A DNA stretch of 64,000 nt from Acidobacteriota bacterium (GCA_026393985.1 JAPKZB010000014.1:44754-108753); one strand, 5' to 3'. Positions 34,369-44,192 are shown, numbered from the stretch's first letter. Translations and numbers: made by a program. Notes: generated from the sequence alone by a model not told the origin.

Positions 34369-35778
34369 CTGGTTGCGATTGACGACATAGATGGAGCCGT
34401 TGGCGGGGGTGGGGGTAGAGTAGATCGAGCTGCCCATGTTGGTTTCAAAGAGCACCTTTTTTTCTCGTCCGGCGTTGAGGACAACGAGGTCCCCGTCTTC
34501 ATCGCCGATGTAGAGCTTTCCGTCGATGAGAATGGGGGAGCCCCAGACGGCGGCGAGCAGGTCGTGGACCCAGACCTGTTGGCCGGTTTTGGCGTCGACG
34601 CAGTGAACGAAGCCGCTGAAGTCGGCGTAGTAGAGCAGGCCGTTGTGATAGGCGCCGGTGGAGATCGATCGGCGGATTTTATCGTAGTGCCAGAGGAGGC
34701 CGGTTTTGGTGATGTCGCCGCGTTTGGTGCCGTCGACGGCGTAGAGGTGGCCGACGCCTTCGCCGTGTTCGGGGTCCTGGCCGTTGGCGATGTAGATGAT
34801 ACCGTCGACGATGATGGGGGTGGAGATGACTTCGTTGCGGGTTTTGGGCCAGACGGAGTCTTTGGGATTCATGTCGAACTCCCAGAGTTTCTTGCCGGTT
34901 GCGGCATCGTAGCCGCGGAGCCAGCCGTCACCCTGGCCGATGACGGCCTGGTTGACGCCACCGATGACGCCGACCGCGGCGCTTGACCACTGGCCGTGGA
35001 GGATGCGGTCGCTGACCGAGTTGTCTTCCCAGACCAGTTTGCCGGTTTTCTTATTCACGGCGATGATGGCGGGGGTTTTGGGGGAGGGGACGTTGACGTG
35101 GCTTTCGTCCTGGCCGTTGGAGGTGGAAATGATGACGAGATCGCCGACGATGACGGGCGAGGAGTTGGACATGTTGTGGGGGCCGTTGCCGAGTTCCTCC
35201 ATCATGTCGTAGCGCCAGAGGATATCGCCGTCCTTGGGGCCGGTGAACTTTTCATCCTTGACGCCGTCGTTTCCGTTGGCCATGCCTTTGAGGTCGGCGG
35301 CGATGAGTTCGCTGCGGTTGGAGACGTAGTAGACAACGCCGTTTTCAACGAGGGGGGAGGAGCAGACGCCCTGATAGGGCCAGTCATTGACGCGTCCGGC
35401 GGCGAGTTTGTCGTGGGTGATCTGCCAGAGGAATTCGCCGTCGGACTCGCGGAAGGCCATGAGCACGCCGCGGTCGCCGGGTTGTTTGGGGTCGCGGAGG
35501 CCTTCGTTGTTGGTTCCGACGAGGACGACGCCATCGGCGACGACGGGGTTGCCGTAGCTTTGGGATCCGAGGGCGGCGATCCAGCGGATGTTTTCCTTCT
35601 TGGCGTAGTCCCAGGTGGCGGGGATGCCCTTCATGGGAGAGACCATGTTGCGTCCGGGTGTGCCGCCCCACATGGGCCACTCTTTGTTATCGGCGCGCAG
35701 GTCATCAGCGAGCAGGGATCCGGCGAGTAGGGAGAAGGCGCCGACGGCGGTGAGGAGAAGAGTCGTTTTTGTCCGCAT
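34345..35778 (-). CDS. PQQ-like beta-propeller protein
   Basis: 477 aa with signal peptide TTLLLTAVGAFSLLAGSLLA. WPMWGGTPGRNMVSP opens a propeller of PQQ/BamB-like blades (GVLMAFRESDGEFLWQI, IIAVNKKTGKLVWED, GYDAATGKKLWEF, HCVDAKTGQQVWVHD, LVVLNAGREKKVLFE). No enzyme-specific motif or haem is present, so it may be a binding or scaffold protein instead of a dehydrogenase. It lies 3 bp downstream of the larger propeller gene and is surely co-transcribed with it. Confidence 0.82.
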   Translation of the reverse strand: MRTKTTLLLTAVGAFSLLAGSLLADDLRADNKEWPMWGGTPGRNMVSPMKGIPATWDYAKKENIRWIAALGSQSYGNPVVADGVVLVGTNNEGLRDPKQPGDRGVLMAFRESDGEFLWQITHDKLAAGRVNDWPYQGVCSSPLVENGVVYYVSNRSELIAADLKGMANGNDGVKDEKFTGPKDGDILWRYDMMEELGNGPHNMSNSSPVIVGDLVIISTSNGQDESHVNVPSPKTPAIIAVNKKTGKLVWEDNSVSDRILHGQWSSAAVGVIGGVNQAVIGQGDGWLRGYDAATGKKLWEFDMNPKDSVWPKTRNEVISTPIIVDGIIYIANGQDPEHGEGVGHLYAVDGTKRGDITKTGLLWHYDKIRRSISTGAYHNGLLYYADFSGFVHCVDAKTGQQVWVHDLLAAVWGSPILIDGKLYIGDEDGDLVVLNAGREKKVLFETNMGSSIYSTPTPANGSIYVVNRNQLIAIGNK

Positions 35779-35781
35779 GAG

Positions 35782-37965
35782 TTAGTTCCTGGTTACCTTG
35801 ATGTTGTCGAGGGCCACTTCCACGGGAGCGTCGGCGTAGAGGCCGGCGGCGCCCTGGGGATTGGCTAGGGCCGGGGGATCGATCCGTTCTACGGTCCATT
35901 CGGCGGGTTCCGGTTCGCCCTTCACCCAGGCCTTGCCCTGCACCTTGACGCTTTTGTCGGCCAGGGTTTCGACGCGCAGTTTGAGGCTGTACCAGGTGTC
36001 CCACTTCCAGGCGAACTTCTTGCTGACGGTCCGGTCGGTTTCCGGCTGCCAGCTTTGGAGTTCGATCTTTTCGGCGTTGCCGAAAAGAATGAGATTGTAG
36101 CGTTGGGCGACGAGACCGACGTCGCCCATCTGGCGCCGTTTCTGGGTGGACCGGACGTCGCCTTCAACGGTATAGTTGGCCATGTTGACGGGACCGAAGA
36201 AGACGCGGGCGCGTTTGGTGGCGGGATTGTCGGCAAACTTGATAAGGGCGCGGTTGCCGTCTTCCTGGCGCACCTCAAACTTGGTGTTGCAGTTGATCCA
36301 CTCCATGGGTACTTTGCCGGGAGCGACCTTCTCAAAGTCCCAGGCCCAGTTGAGTGGCGGGACGATGCGGGCGCGGGCGGCGCCCGCAACCCCACCTACG
36401 GTGGCTTTGAGCAGGCCGGCCTGGGCGGGGGCGCCTGCGGCGGCGGTGAACTTCCCGGTGGGGGCGATTTCCCCCTGTAGGCCTTCAAGGGCCCAGGCGG
36501 CTTTCTCTTCGCGAATGAAGTTGCCCGCGGCATCGAAGCTGCGGACGCGGAAGTTGGCCGACTCGCCGGGTTGCAGGGTCACCTCGGCCGGGACGACCTG
36601 GACGAAGGCGACCGCGGCGCCGGCGGGGGCGTTGCGGGGGCCGGGCAGCGGGAGACGCGGGCCGGGCTGTTTTTTGCCGATGGCGTAGGTGCCTTTGGTG
36701 GTGACCAGAAAGACGCGGCCTTCGCTCACGGCGGCCGAGCCGAGCACCTTTTCGCCTTCGTCATCGCCGGTGGCGCTGGTGGACTGCGGGAAGGTGACTT
36801 CGCTGAGGGTTTCGACGCGGTCGTTATGGGGTTTCAGGATGAAAAACTTGCCGTTTTCGGTGCCGACGTAGAGTTTGCCGTCGGCGAGGACGGGCGACGC
36901 GCGCTGAATGGTACCGAGTTGATGTTTCCAGATCTGGCGGCCGGTGACGACGTCGAAGGCGAACAGGTTGGCCGAGTTGTCGATCTGGATGAGGCGGTCG
37001 CCGTCGATGATGGGCGAGGAGAAGCCGAGTTGGAGGCCGGGGAAGTAGAACTTGGCCTGCTCCTTCTTGATGGGACCTTTGAGGGTAGCGTCGATGGCGC
37101 TGAACAGGCCCATTTCGCTGGTGTCGAGGTTCTCTTCGCTGTGGGAAATGTAGGCGGTGGAGCCGTTGACGACGACGCCGGTGTTGATGCCGCGCTTCGA
37201 TACCTCGTAGCGCCAGGCGGGCACGCCGGTTTGCGGTTGGATAGCGTGGGCGTTGCCGTCGCCGCCGCCGGCGATGAGGAGGCGGACGCCTTTCACGTCG
37301 ACGATGTTGGTGGGCGAGTAGGTGGTGTCGTAGGGGCGGCCGCCGGGGGCGCTGATGTAGACAAGATCGCCGTTGCGTCGGTCGAAGGCGAAGAAGCGGT
37401 GACCGGCACGCGAGTATTGGCCCCAGCCGGTGGAGACGCCGGAGACGATGACGAGGTCGCCGTCGATAGCGGGCGAGACGGTGCGGCCACCGTGGGTGGT
37501 GACGAAGCCGAACTCTTCGGCGAGGGGGCGCTCCCAGAGCAGTTTGCCGAGCCGGGAGTAGGCGGCGAGGGTGCCGTGGACGCTGAGGACGAAGACGTTA
37601 CCGGAGAGGGGGTCGACGGCGGGCGAGGACCAGGCGGCACGGTGGGGCGGGACGTCGCTTGAATACAGATTGATGGGCTGGCGCCAGAGGGGTTTGCCGG
37701 TATCGGCGTTTAGACAGACGATCAGTTCCTGGAGGGTTTTGCCCTTACCCTGGGTGGTGAGGAGGTAGAGATGATCGCCGTGCACGACGGGGCCGGAGCG
37801 TCCCCCGATGGGTGCTTTCCAGGCCAGATTCTGGCCCGCGGGCGACCACGTGGCGGGGAGATTCTTTTCCGGGCTGGTCCCATCGCGGAGAGGGCCCCGC
37901 CAGTCCAGCCAATCGCCGGCGAAGAGGGTCGCCGCCAGGCCCATCCCAAGGAGTATGCGCTGCAT
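35782..37965 (-). CDS. PQQ-like beta-propeller fused to a LamG/DUF1080-like domain
   Basis: 727 aa. I take the ATG at 37965, which has GGAGG 6 nt upstream; the in-frame ATG at 37977 would place that GGAGG inside the gene. After a signal peptide (RILLGMGLAATLFAGD), WLDWRGPLRDGTSPEKN begins a propeller that runs to about 425 (CLNADTGKPLWRQ, FAFDVVTGRQIWKHQ). About 440-530 resembles a bacterial Ig-like segment (VQVVPAEVTLQPGESANF). Residues 545-727 look like a concanavalin-type jelly roll (WAWDFEKVAPGKVPMEW ... VEVALDNIKVTRN). The whole suggests a secreted carbohydrate-interacting protein; activity unknown. It is first gene of a two-gene operon. Confidence 0.83.
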   Translation of the reverse strand: MQRILLGMGLAATLFAGDWLDWRGPLRDGTSPEKNLPATWSPAGQNLAWKAPIGGRSGPVVHGDHLYLLTTQGKGKTLQELIVCLNADTGKPLWRQPINLYSSDVPPHRAAWSSPAVDPLSGNVFVLSVHGTLAAYSRLGKLLWERPLAEEFGFVTTHGGRTVSPAIDGDLVIVSGVSTGWGQYSRAGHRFFAFDRRNGDLVYISAPGGRPYDTTYSPTNIVDVKGVRLLIAGGGDGNAHAIQPQTGVPAWRYEVSKRGINTGVVVNGSTAYISHSEENLDTSEMGLFSAIDATLKGPIKKEQAKFYFPGLQLGFSSPIIDGDRLIQIDNSANLFAFDVVTGRQIWKHQLGTIQRASPVLADGKLYVGTENGKFFILKPHNDRVETLSEVTFPQSTSATGDDEGEKVLGSAAVSEGRVFLVTTKGTYAIGKKQPGPRLPLPGPRNAPAGAAVAFVQVVPAEVTLQPGESANFRVRSFDAAGNFIREEKAAWALEGLQGEIAPTGKFTAAAGAPAQAGLLKATVGGVAGAARARIVPPLNWAWDFEKVAPGKVPMEWINCNTKFEVRQEDGNRALIKFADNPATKRARVFFGPVNMANYTVEGDVRSTQKRRQMGDVGLVAQRYNLILFGNAEKIELQSWQPETDRTVSKKFAWKWDTWYSLKLRVETLADKSVKVQGKAWVKGEPEPAEWTVERIDPPALANPQGAAGLYADAPVEVALDNIKVTRN

Positions 37966-37997
37966 AGACGCCTCCATTCTATCGCTATCGCCCGGCG

Positions 37998-38519
37998 TTA
38001 GCGGATGACTTCCCAGGCCAGATGCTCGAGTTCGGGGGCGATGAGTTTGTTCCAGGCCAGTTGGACGGCGTTGGGCGAACCGGGCGTGGAGATGACGAGT
38101 TTGCCGCGGTAGACGCCAGCGGTGGCGCGGGAGAGCATGGCGGCGGGGCCGACGACCTCATAGCTGAGCATGCGGAAGATTTCGCCGAAGCCGGGCAGGG
38201 TCTTTTCGAGGTGGCGGCTGAGGACGTCGTAGGTGGTATCGCGGGGGGCGATGCCGGTGCCGCCGTTCCAGAGGAGAATGCGGGCCTCGGAGGCGGCGAG
38301 TTCGTCGAGGACGGCGGCGACTTCGAGGGGTTCGTCGCGGATGAGGCGGTAGGCGACGGTCTGGTGACCGGCGGCGGCGATCTGTTCGCGGAGCCATTGG
38401 GCGTTGACGTCGGTCTGCTCGGTGCGGGTATCGCTGACGGTGATGAGGGCGATTTTGACGGGGCCCTGGGCGTGGGCGATCTCGCGGTGTTGGTTGGTAG
38501 TTGCCGATCCGGTGCTCAT
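37998..38519 (-). CDS. moaB: MoaB/Mog-type molybdopterin adenylyltransferase
   Basis: 173 aa of the MogA/MoaB family, which adenylylates molybdopterin in molybdenum cofactor synthesis. The fold signature is visible: [17 protein letters not shown] near residue 23, [18 protein letters not shown] (86-89 is GGTG), [13 protein letters not shown] and [12 protein letters not shown]. The ATG at 38519 is chosen because the family begins just before [10 protein letters not shown]; the frame stays open far upstream as an antisense shadow of the SDR gene. No other cofactor gene is nearby. It is divergent from the SDR gene 28 bp away. Confidence 0.9.
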   Translation of the reverse strand: MSTGSATTNQHREIAHAQGPVKIALITVSDTRTEQTDVNAQWLREQIAAAGHQTVAYRLIRDEPLEVAAVLDELAASEARILLWNGGTGIAPRDTTYDVLSRHLEKTLPGFGEIFRMLSYEVVGPAAMLSRATAGVYRGKLVISTPGSPNAVQLAWNKLIAPELEHLAWEVIR

Positions 38520-38547
38520 AGGTTCAGGATAGCTGGGGAGGCGAAAA

Positions 38548-39306
38548 ATGGAACTGTTTCGATTGGACGGAAGACGGGCGCTGATAACGGGCGGTTCGCG
38601 GGGGCTGGGGGCGGAGATGGCCGAGGGGTTGGCCGAGGCGGGGGCGAGCGTGCGGTTATTGGCGCGGCGGGAGCAGTGGTTGACGCCGGCGGTGGAGGGG
38701 TTTCGGGCGCGGGGATTTGATTGTGACGGGATGCTGTGCGACGTGACGGATGACGGGCAGGTGCAGGCGGTGGTGGAGCGGTTTGGTCCGATCGACATTC
38801 TGATCAACAACGCGGGCGTTTCCTGGGGACAACCGGCTGAGGAGATGCCGGTGGAAAAGTGGCGGCAGGTGCTCGACACCAACCTGACGGGGGCGTTTTT
38901 GTTTGCGCAGGCGGCCGGGAGGCAGATGATGGAGCGGCGGCGGGGGGTGATTTTGAATATCGCTTCGATTGCGGGGATGCGCGGTTCGCTGCCGCGGGGG
39001 ATTCACGCGGCGGCGTACACGGCGAGCAAGGGGGGGCTGATTGCGTTGACCAAGGAGTTGGCCGCGAAGTGGGCGGGGTACGGTATCCGGGTGAATGCGA
39101 TTGCTCCGGGCTTCTTCCCTTCCCGGATGACGGAGCGGATTCTGCCCGGCATGCAGGAGGACTTGCGGCGACACGTTCCGCTGGGGCGAGCGGGCCGGGC
39201 GGGAGAGTTGAAGGGGGCTGCGGTGTTTCTTTGTTCGGATGCAGCGAGCTATGTAACCGGGCAGACGCTGGCGGTGGACGGCGGCGCCACCGCCGTAGGA
39301 CTTTAG
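38548..39306 (+). CDS. SDR-family oxidoreductase
   Basis: 252 aa classical short-chain dehydrogenase. It has the Rossmann glycine motif TGGSRGLG (14-21), the NNAG motif at 87-90 and the catalytic triad Ser140, Tyr157, Lys161 (YTASK). The C-terminal part contains [10 protein letters not shown]. It most resembles gluconate 5-dehydrogenase/3-oxoacyl-ACP reductase-like enzymes; substrate undetermined. A GGGGAGG ribosome binding site lies 7 nt before the ATG. Its stop overlaps the convergent GNAT gene by 4 bp. Confidence 0.9.
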   Translation: MELFRLDGRRALITGGSRGLGAEMAEGLAEAGASVRLLARREQWLTPAVEGFRARGFDCDGMLCDVTDDGQVQAVVERFGPIDILINNAGVSWGQPAEEMPVEKWRQVLDTNLTGAFLFAQAAGRQMMERRRGVILNIASIAGMRGSLPRGIHAAAYTASKGGLIALTKELAAKWAGYGIRVNAIAPGFFPSRMTERILPGMQEDLRRHVPLGRAGRAGELKGAAVFLCSDAASYVTGQTLAVDGGATAVGL

Positions 39307-39806
39307 TTTGATAGCGGCGGAGCGCCGAGGGCCAACCGCTCGAGCGCTTCGCCGGTGAGGTCGTAGTACAGGCGGCCGGATTCCCGAGAGGCGCCGAGGC
39401 GCTGGTAGAACTGAATGGCCGGCGAGTTCCAGTCGAGGACGCTCCAGTGGAGGGCGCCGTAGTGATGCTGCCGGGCATAGCCGGCGGCAAAGGCCATCAT
39501 GAGCTTGCCGAGCCCCTGACCGCGGCTGCGGGCCCGGACGAAGACGTCCTCGACGTAGATGACGGGTGTGCCGCTATAGCTGGAGAACCGGTGCTGGAGC
39601 ATGAGGTAGGCAACGGGTTCGCCGTCCCAGAAACCGAGGAAAACCTCCGCGATGGCGGAGTCGCCGAAGACATAGCGTTCGAGGGCGGCCGGGGTGATGG
39701 AGACCAGATCGGCCTTTCGTTCGGCGGTCGCCATCTCGCGAATCATCTGCAGGACGAGATCCGTGTCGGAGGTGATGGCGCGGCGTACGGTTAAGAGTTC
39801 TGCCAT
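39303..39806 (-). CDS. GNAT-family N-acetyltransferase
   Basis: 167 aa. Acetyl-CoA binding motif A is visible as VEDVFVRARSRGQGLGKLMMAFAA, with the R-x-x-G-x-G loop, followed by WSVLDWNSPAIQFYQRLGA, the late GNAT helix. It is the small-molecule (diamine-acetyltransferase-like) branch by general pattern; the substrate is unknown. Confidence 0.87.
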   Translation of the reverse strand: MAELLTVRRAITSDTDLVLQMIREMATAERKADLVSITPAALERYVFGDSAIAEVFLGFWDGEPVAYLMLQHRFSSYSGTPVIYVEDVFVRARSRGQGLGKLMMAFAAGYARQHHYGALHWSVLDWNSPAIQFYQRLGASRESGRLYYDLTGEALERLALGAPPLSN

Positions 39807-39922
39807 AGAGATCTCTTCAGAGTACTATGCAGTCCCATTACTTTTGCGCTCGCCGCCTGGGCAAAAGATACTAGGCAAGTATTGCAAGAAACCCTAGGAC
39901 CCCGATACCATGTACCAGTCCC

Positions 39923-42058
39923 ATGACTTTGCTTGTTCCTCGCAATGTGCCCGCGAGCGCTGCGATTGTTTTCGCGGCGTCGGCAACCTGTTCGGTTGCT
40001 GCTCCAGTCGGTAGCTTGCCCGCGCTCTCATCGCCGCCGTGGGCTCTTTTTGTTATGTTGCTTCTGGGCGTTGCCTGCGCCTCCGCCATGGCGATGCTGT
40101 TGGTCGCCAGCCGGCGCCTTCGGTCGGCCAACACACAACCGCCGTTACCGTCGCAGGAAGCGCTGCAGGCCCTGATTGTACGGGACAGTTCGGACGCCAT
40201 TTTCACGATGAATGTGGCGGGACTGGTGCAGAGCCTGAACCCGGCGGCGAGCCGGCAGTTTGGCTACACGCTCGAAGAGATTCGGGACAAGAGTATTTCG
40301 GCACTGATTCCTCCTCCGGCCCGGGGGCGGCAGCGCGCCAATTACATGACGAACCCCGGGGCGCGGGAATTGTTCGGGGTGCGTCGGGACGGTAGCCGCT
40401 TTCCGATTGACGTGAAATTGGACGAGTTGGCGTTTGCCAATGGCAAGCTGATGGTGGTTTCCGTGCGGGATATCTCGACGCGGTATGCCGCCGACAAGGA
40501 GTTGGAGCACCGGTTGGCCATTGCCGAGGCCACGGTGAACCAGATTGGGACGCCGCTGTTTGTACTGTCGCGGGATGGCGTGATTCTACGAATGAACCGG
40601 GCGAGCGAGACGTTGCTCGACTATTCGGGCGGTGAGGTGCGGGGGCAGGCGATCTGGGAGATCGTGGCGATGCCGGCGCGCGCTGAGGAGTTTCGCCAGC
40701 AACTGGAAGAGTTGTTGCGCGGACCGTTTCCGGCCCGGAGCGAGATGGTATTTGCCGGGCGGGATGGGCGGGAATACACGATGAGTTGTGTTTTGACGGC
40801 GACGTTGGACGAGTACAGCGTCATTGAAACCATCCTGTTGACGGCCTATGACGTCAGTTCGCGCACCGCTCTGGAACGGTCGCATCTGCGGACCGAGCGT
40901 ATGGAGGCGGTGAGCCGCCTGGCAGGAGGCGTGGCGCACGATTTCAACAACCTGTTAACGGCCATTACCGGCTACAGCGGTCTGGCCTTGCAGAATCTGG
41001 ATGCGGAGAATCCCATCCGGAAAGATATTGAACAGATCAAGCGGGCCGGGGACCGGGGGGCGGCGATTACGCGGCAGTTGCTGGCGCTGAGCGGACGGCA
41101 TCCCCGCCGTCCGCGGCTCATCAATCTCGCGGAAAGCGTGAAGAGCGCCGAGCGGATGCTGCGGGTATTGGCCGGCGAGCCTGTTCATCTGGAGCTTCAT
41201 ACCGATTCGAAGCTACCGTTGATTGAGGCGGACGCCGCGCAGGTGGAAGAGGTGCTTTTGCATCTGGCCGCGTTTCTGCGGGAGCGAATGGCCAAGGGGG
41301 GCCGCCTGGTGGTTCGAACCTCCGCCGAACAGCTGGAGCAGAACATTCCCGATAGCGAACCTCCGCTTGGCGTCGGCGAGTATGCCCTGTTGACTTTAAG
41401 TGATACGAGCCCAGCGCTCAGTCGCGAGGCGTTGGCGCATCTGTTTGAGCCGTTCTTTCCCAGTAAGGAGACCACGCGTTCCAATGGTCTGGGGCTGGCG
41501 ATGGTTGCCGGGTTGATCAAACAGAATGGCGGCGCGATCCTGGTGACCGTGACTACCGGGGGCGGCAACATGATCCGTGTCTATTGGCCGAAAGCGGCCG
41601 CCGCGGAACGTTCCGCGCCACTTTTTGTTGTACCCAAGCCGGTGGCGACCGGGGGCACGGAGACGATTCTGGTGGCGATGGCAGATGCGGCGGAGCGAGC
41701 GCGCATCCGGGCAATGCTCGTGCCGGCGGGCTACTCCGTGATGGAAGCCCGGAGCGGCATGCAGGCCCTGGAGATGGCGCATAAGCAGGAAGGTACGCTG
41801 CATGCGGTGGTGACCGACATCACGCTGCCCGGGATGAGTGGCGCAGATCTAATTATGGCGATTCGCATTGCGCGGCCGGCCATCCGTTCGCTCTACGTAA
41901 CCAGCCGCACCCCAGCCGAGGTGATGACAGAGGGTTTGACTCCGGCCAGCGTAGTCAGCCTGCAACCGGAAACGGAAGCCAAGGAGTTACTGGGGCGGCT
42001 GCGGGCGGCGCTCTCGATCAAGGCTCTATCCGTCGGTCAATCGTCGGTCGGTCAATAA
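39923..42058 (+). CDS. PAS hybrid histidine kinase with degenerate ATPase and receiver
   Basis: 711 aa. One membrane helix lies at about 40-62 (ALFVMLLLGVACASAMAMLLV). PAS domains follow at about 77-195 (DSSDAIFTMNVAGLVQSLN) and 198-318. The H-box GGVAHDFNNLLTAITG carries His339. The ATPase keeps the G2 motif (NGLGLAMVAGLIKQNGG) but lacks the N-box Asn (VEEVLLHLAAFLRERM) and has DTS instead of DTG. A receiver domain at about 580-700 keeps Asp632 (VVTDITLPGMSG), but the N-terminal acidic pair (ILVAMADAA) and the usual Lys (SLQPE) are altered. It may be a sensor with weak or lost catalysis. It stands alone, with no partner response regulator. Confidence 0.85.
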   Translation: MTLLVPRNVPASAAIVFAASATCSVAAPVGSLPALSSPPWALFVMLLLGVACASAMAMLLVASRRLRSANTQPPLPSQEALQALIVRDSSDAIFTMNVAGLVQSLNPAASRQFGYTLEEIRDKSISALIPPPARGRQRANYMTNPGARELFGVRRDGSRFPIDVKLDELAFANGKLMVVSVRDISTRYAADKELEHRLAIAEATVNQIGTPLFVLSRDGVILRMNRASETLLDYSGGEVRGQAIWEIVAMPARAEEFRQQLEELLRGPFPARSEMVFAGRDGREYTMSCVLTATLDEYSVIETILLTAYDVSSRTALERSHLRTERMEAVSRLAGGVAHDFNNLLTAITGYSGLALQNLDAENPIRKDIEQIKRAGDRGAAITRQLLALSGRHPRRPRLINLAESVKSAERMLRVLAGEPVHLELHTDSKLPLIEADAAQVEEVLLHLAAFLRERMAKGGRLVVRTSAEQLEQNIPDSEPPLGVGEYALLTLSDTSPALSREALAHLFEPFFPSKETTRSNGLGLAMVAGLIKQNGGAILVTVTTGGGNMIRVYWPKAAAAERSAPLFVVPKPVATGGTETILVAMADAAERARIRAMLVPAGYSVMEARSGMQALEMAHKQEGTLHAVVTDITLPGMSGADLIMAIRIARPAIRSLYVTSRTPAEVMTEGLTPASVVSLQPETEAKELLGRLRAALSIKALSVGQSSVGQ

Positions 42059-42078
42059 GGGGTCGGCTATTCCCCGTT

Positions 42079-43290
42079 TTACCCCTTGCGACTTTCCCGC
42101 AGCAGGGTAAAGAACTGGTCTACGTCTTCCGGGCGGGTGTGGATATGGGTGGCGACCCGCATGAGTTCAGAGCCGTAAATCCACATCTTTGCCGCCGCTG
42201 CCTTGGGGGCGAATCGCTCGAACAGGGATCGGGGCATGCGGAAGGCGACCAGGCCGCCGAACAGGTGGTCGTCGTCCGGGGTCATCAGCTCCAGTTCCGG
42301 GAAATCGGCGGCCTGCTGGCGGGCGCGGCGGGCCAGCTGGTGGATCCGGTGGTAGATGCGGGCGGGGCCGATGGCTTCGGCGAAGCGGATACCGGCCACC
42401 ATTCCTTCGAGCACGGCGCGGCTGTTGGTGCCGACCTGCATGAAACGGGCAGCCTTGAGCTGCCGGGCGGACCAGGCTTCTGTCGTGACGGTCGGCCAGA
42501 GGCGGTCGAGCATCTCGTCGCGGATGTAAAGTAAACCGCATCCTGGAGGAGCAAAGAGCCACTTGTGGGGGCTGCCGGCCAGGAAGTCGCATTCCAGCTC
42601 GTCGATCCGGAAGGGAATCTGGCCGTGCATGTGGGCCCCGTCGACGACCGTGATGACGCCCTTGGCCCGGGCAGCGAGACAGATATCGCGCACGGGCAGC
42701 ACAAGGCCGGTGGTGGTCAGGATGCCGCTGAAGCTCAGCACCCGCGTGCGCGGGCCGACGGCGCTGAGGATCCGGTCGACCAGTTGGGCGCTATCCCGGG
42801 GCGGCAAGGGAATCGGGAAGGTGCGGACCCGAATGCCATGGCGAGCCTGGCGCAGCAGCCAAGCGCCCTTGCCGCCGGTGTGTTCCTGGTCGGTCATGAG
42901 CACCTCGTCTCCGGACGCCAGATCGAGACCCTGGGCGACGAAACTCATGGCTTCGGTGGCGTTGTGCGTGAGGGCGAGGTTTTCCATCGCGCAGCCCAGA
43001 AACGTTGCGGCCGCGCGCCGGTGCTCCTCCATCAACTCGTAGCCCCAGCGGGGATATTCGTGGCCAACCAGGGAGGCGCCCCGTTGGAGATAGTTTTCTA
43101 CCGCGGCCACCACGGGCTTCGGCGCCACGCCCAGCGAGCCGTTGTTCATGTAGGCACGCCAGGAGGGCAGTAGGAACTGTTCTTCCCGCAGACGCTTCCA
43201 ATAGGCCTCCGGCGCGGTCTCCCACAACCCGCGATCGGGCAGCGGGAGCATCGCGCTGCCGAGAGCAGAAAAGAGTGAGCGGCGTTTCAT
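42079..43290 (-). CDS. Class V aminotransferase-fold PLP enzyme, isopenicillin N epimerase-like
   Basis: 403 aa. The start MKRRSLFSALGSAMLPLP resembles a Tat signal. The PLP enzyme shows NNGSLGVAPKPVVAAVENYL near the start, HNATEAM as the cofactor phosphate contact, VVDGAHMHGQ with the Asp that holds the pyridine nitrogen, and AGSPHKWLFAPPG with the Schiff-base Lys243. This is the isopenicillin-N-epimerase/cysteine-desulfurase-like group; no beta-lactam genes are nearby, so the reaction is open. It is co-directional with the hypothetical gene upstream. Confidence 0.85.
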   Translation of the reverse strand: MKRRSLFSALGSAMLPLPDRGLWETAPEAYWKRLREEQFLLPSWRAYMNNGSLGVAPKPVVAAVENYLQRGASLVGHEYPRWGYELMEEHRRAAATFLGCAMENLALTHNATEAMSFVAQGLDLASGDEVLMTDQEHTGGKGAWLLRQARHGIRVRTFPIPLPPRDSAQLVDRILSAVGPRTRVLSFSGILTTTGLVLPVRDICLAARAKGVITVVDGAHMHGQIPFRIDELECDFLAGSPHKWLFAPPGCGLLYIRDEMLDRLWPTVTTEAWSARQLKAARFMQVGTNSRAVLEGMVAGIRFAEAIGPARIYHRIHQLARRARQQAADFPELELMTPDDDHLFGGLVAFRMPRSLFERFAPKAAAAKMWIYGSELMRVATHIHTRPEDVDQFFTLLRESRKG

Positions 43291-43300
43291 CCCCCTCAGG

Positions 43301-44089
43301 TTAGCGCTTCGGCTCCACGGTAGTCTTTAACTTGAAGTTGAAATACTGCGTGCTGATTTCGCTCATGAGTGTCTTGAAAAGCAGCACCTTGGCCGAGAAC
43401 CGGACGAGCGAGCTTTCCGTGAAGTAATGGCCTTCGGAGACACGGGCGCGGTTCAGCGAAAAGCGGGTTCCTTTTTCCACGCGACCCAGAAGACCGAAGC
43501 CGAGACTGATGGTGTCGAAAACTTCGGCTTCGACCCGGACCAGATCCTTTTCAGTTTGATCCACCCAGACTTTGCCGCGCACTTTTTCGAAAAAACGGGC
43601 GCGCATACTGGGTGGCTTGTAGCCGGGGCGGGGCTCGCAGGCCAGCACCCACAACTTTCGGCCTTCCCTGCTCTCTTCTCCGACCAAGCGGTAGTCGAGC
43701 GCTTCGGGAAACTCGCGGATCAGGGCTTCGGTGTCCCGGCCCATGATGCTGGATGGGCGGGAGCCCGACGCTTTGCCTTCGGCGATCCGGCGACGGATGG
43801 CCTCCTCCTGGCGGAGCGATTCCGCCGGGGTCAACGGCTGTCCATCGCGGGAGGTCACCCGAAAAATCCATACTCCTTCGACGCGCTCCGGGCGCATGAG
43901 CGTGACGGTTTGCTCCCTGAGCCGGCCATCCGATTCAAACTCCTTGCGGGTGAGTCTGCGGTCGAAGGAGTAGTCGGCCAACCGCGCGTCGCTATCGACC
44001 ATCCGGTCGAGCGCCGCGCGCATGACGGGCCGCCAATCGAGCGGTTGGGCCCACAGACAGCCGGCGACGAAAAAGATAAGGACACGCAT
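43301..44089 (-). CDS. Secreted hypothetical, LolA-like fold possible
   Basis: 262 aa with signal peptide MRVLIFFVAGCLWAQP. MVDSDARLADYSFDRRLTRKEF, then alternating strands (GKVWVDQTEKDLVRVEAEVFDT) and SLVRFSAKVLLFKTLMSEIST resemble outer-membrane lipoprotein-sorting or MucB/RseB-like half-barrels (inference). Function unknown. The stop is 10 bp from the aminotransferase ATG, so they probably share an mRNA. Confidence 0.75.
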   Translation of the reverse strand: MRVLIFFVAGCLWAQPLDWRPVMRAALDRMVDSDARLADYSFDRRLTRKEFESDGRLREQTVTLMRPERVEGVWIFRVTSRDGQPLTPAESLRQEEAIRRRIAEGKASGSRPSSIMGRDTEALIREFPEALDYRLVGEESREGRKLWVLACEPRPGYKPPSMRARFFEKVRGKVWVDQTEKDLVRVEAEVFDTISLGFGLLGRVEKGTRFSLNRARVSEGHYFTESSLVRFSAKVLLFKTLMSEISTQYFNFKLKTTVEPKR

Positions 44090-44192
44090 ATGCTATTCTT
44101 CATCATAGCCGCGCCGCTACTCAGACCTTGCCATCCGGCCTTCTCCCGTCCTGTCAAGCGCCGGGGCTCCGCTTAAGGAGTTTCCCGAACGA

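Noticed and set aside
37998..38882. Longer 294-codon form of the MoaB gene
   Set aside because: The extra 121 codons are antisense to the SDR gene and match nothing in the MoaB family.
42037..42078. Possible terminator between the kinase and the aminotransferase
   Set aside because: Only a 4-bp GGGG/CCCC stem with a 9-nt loop; too weak to call.
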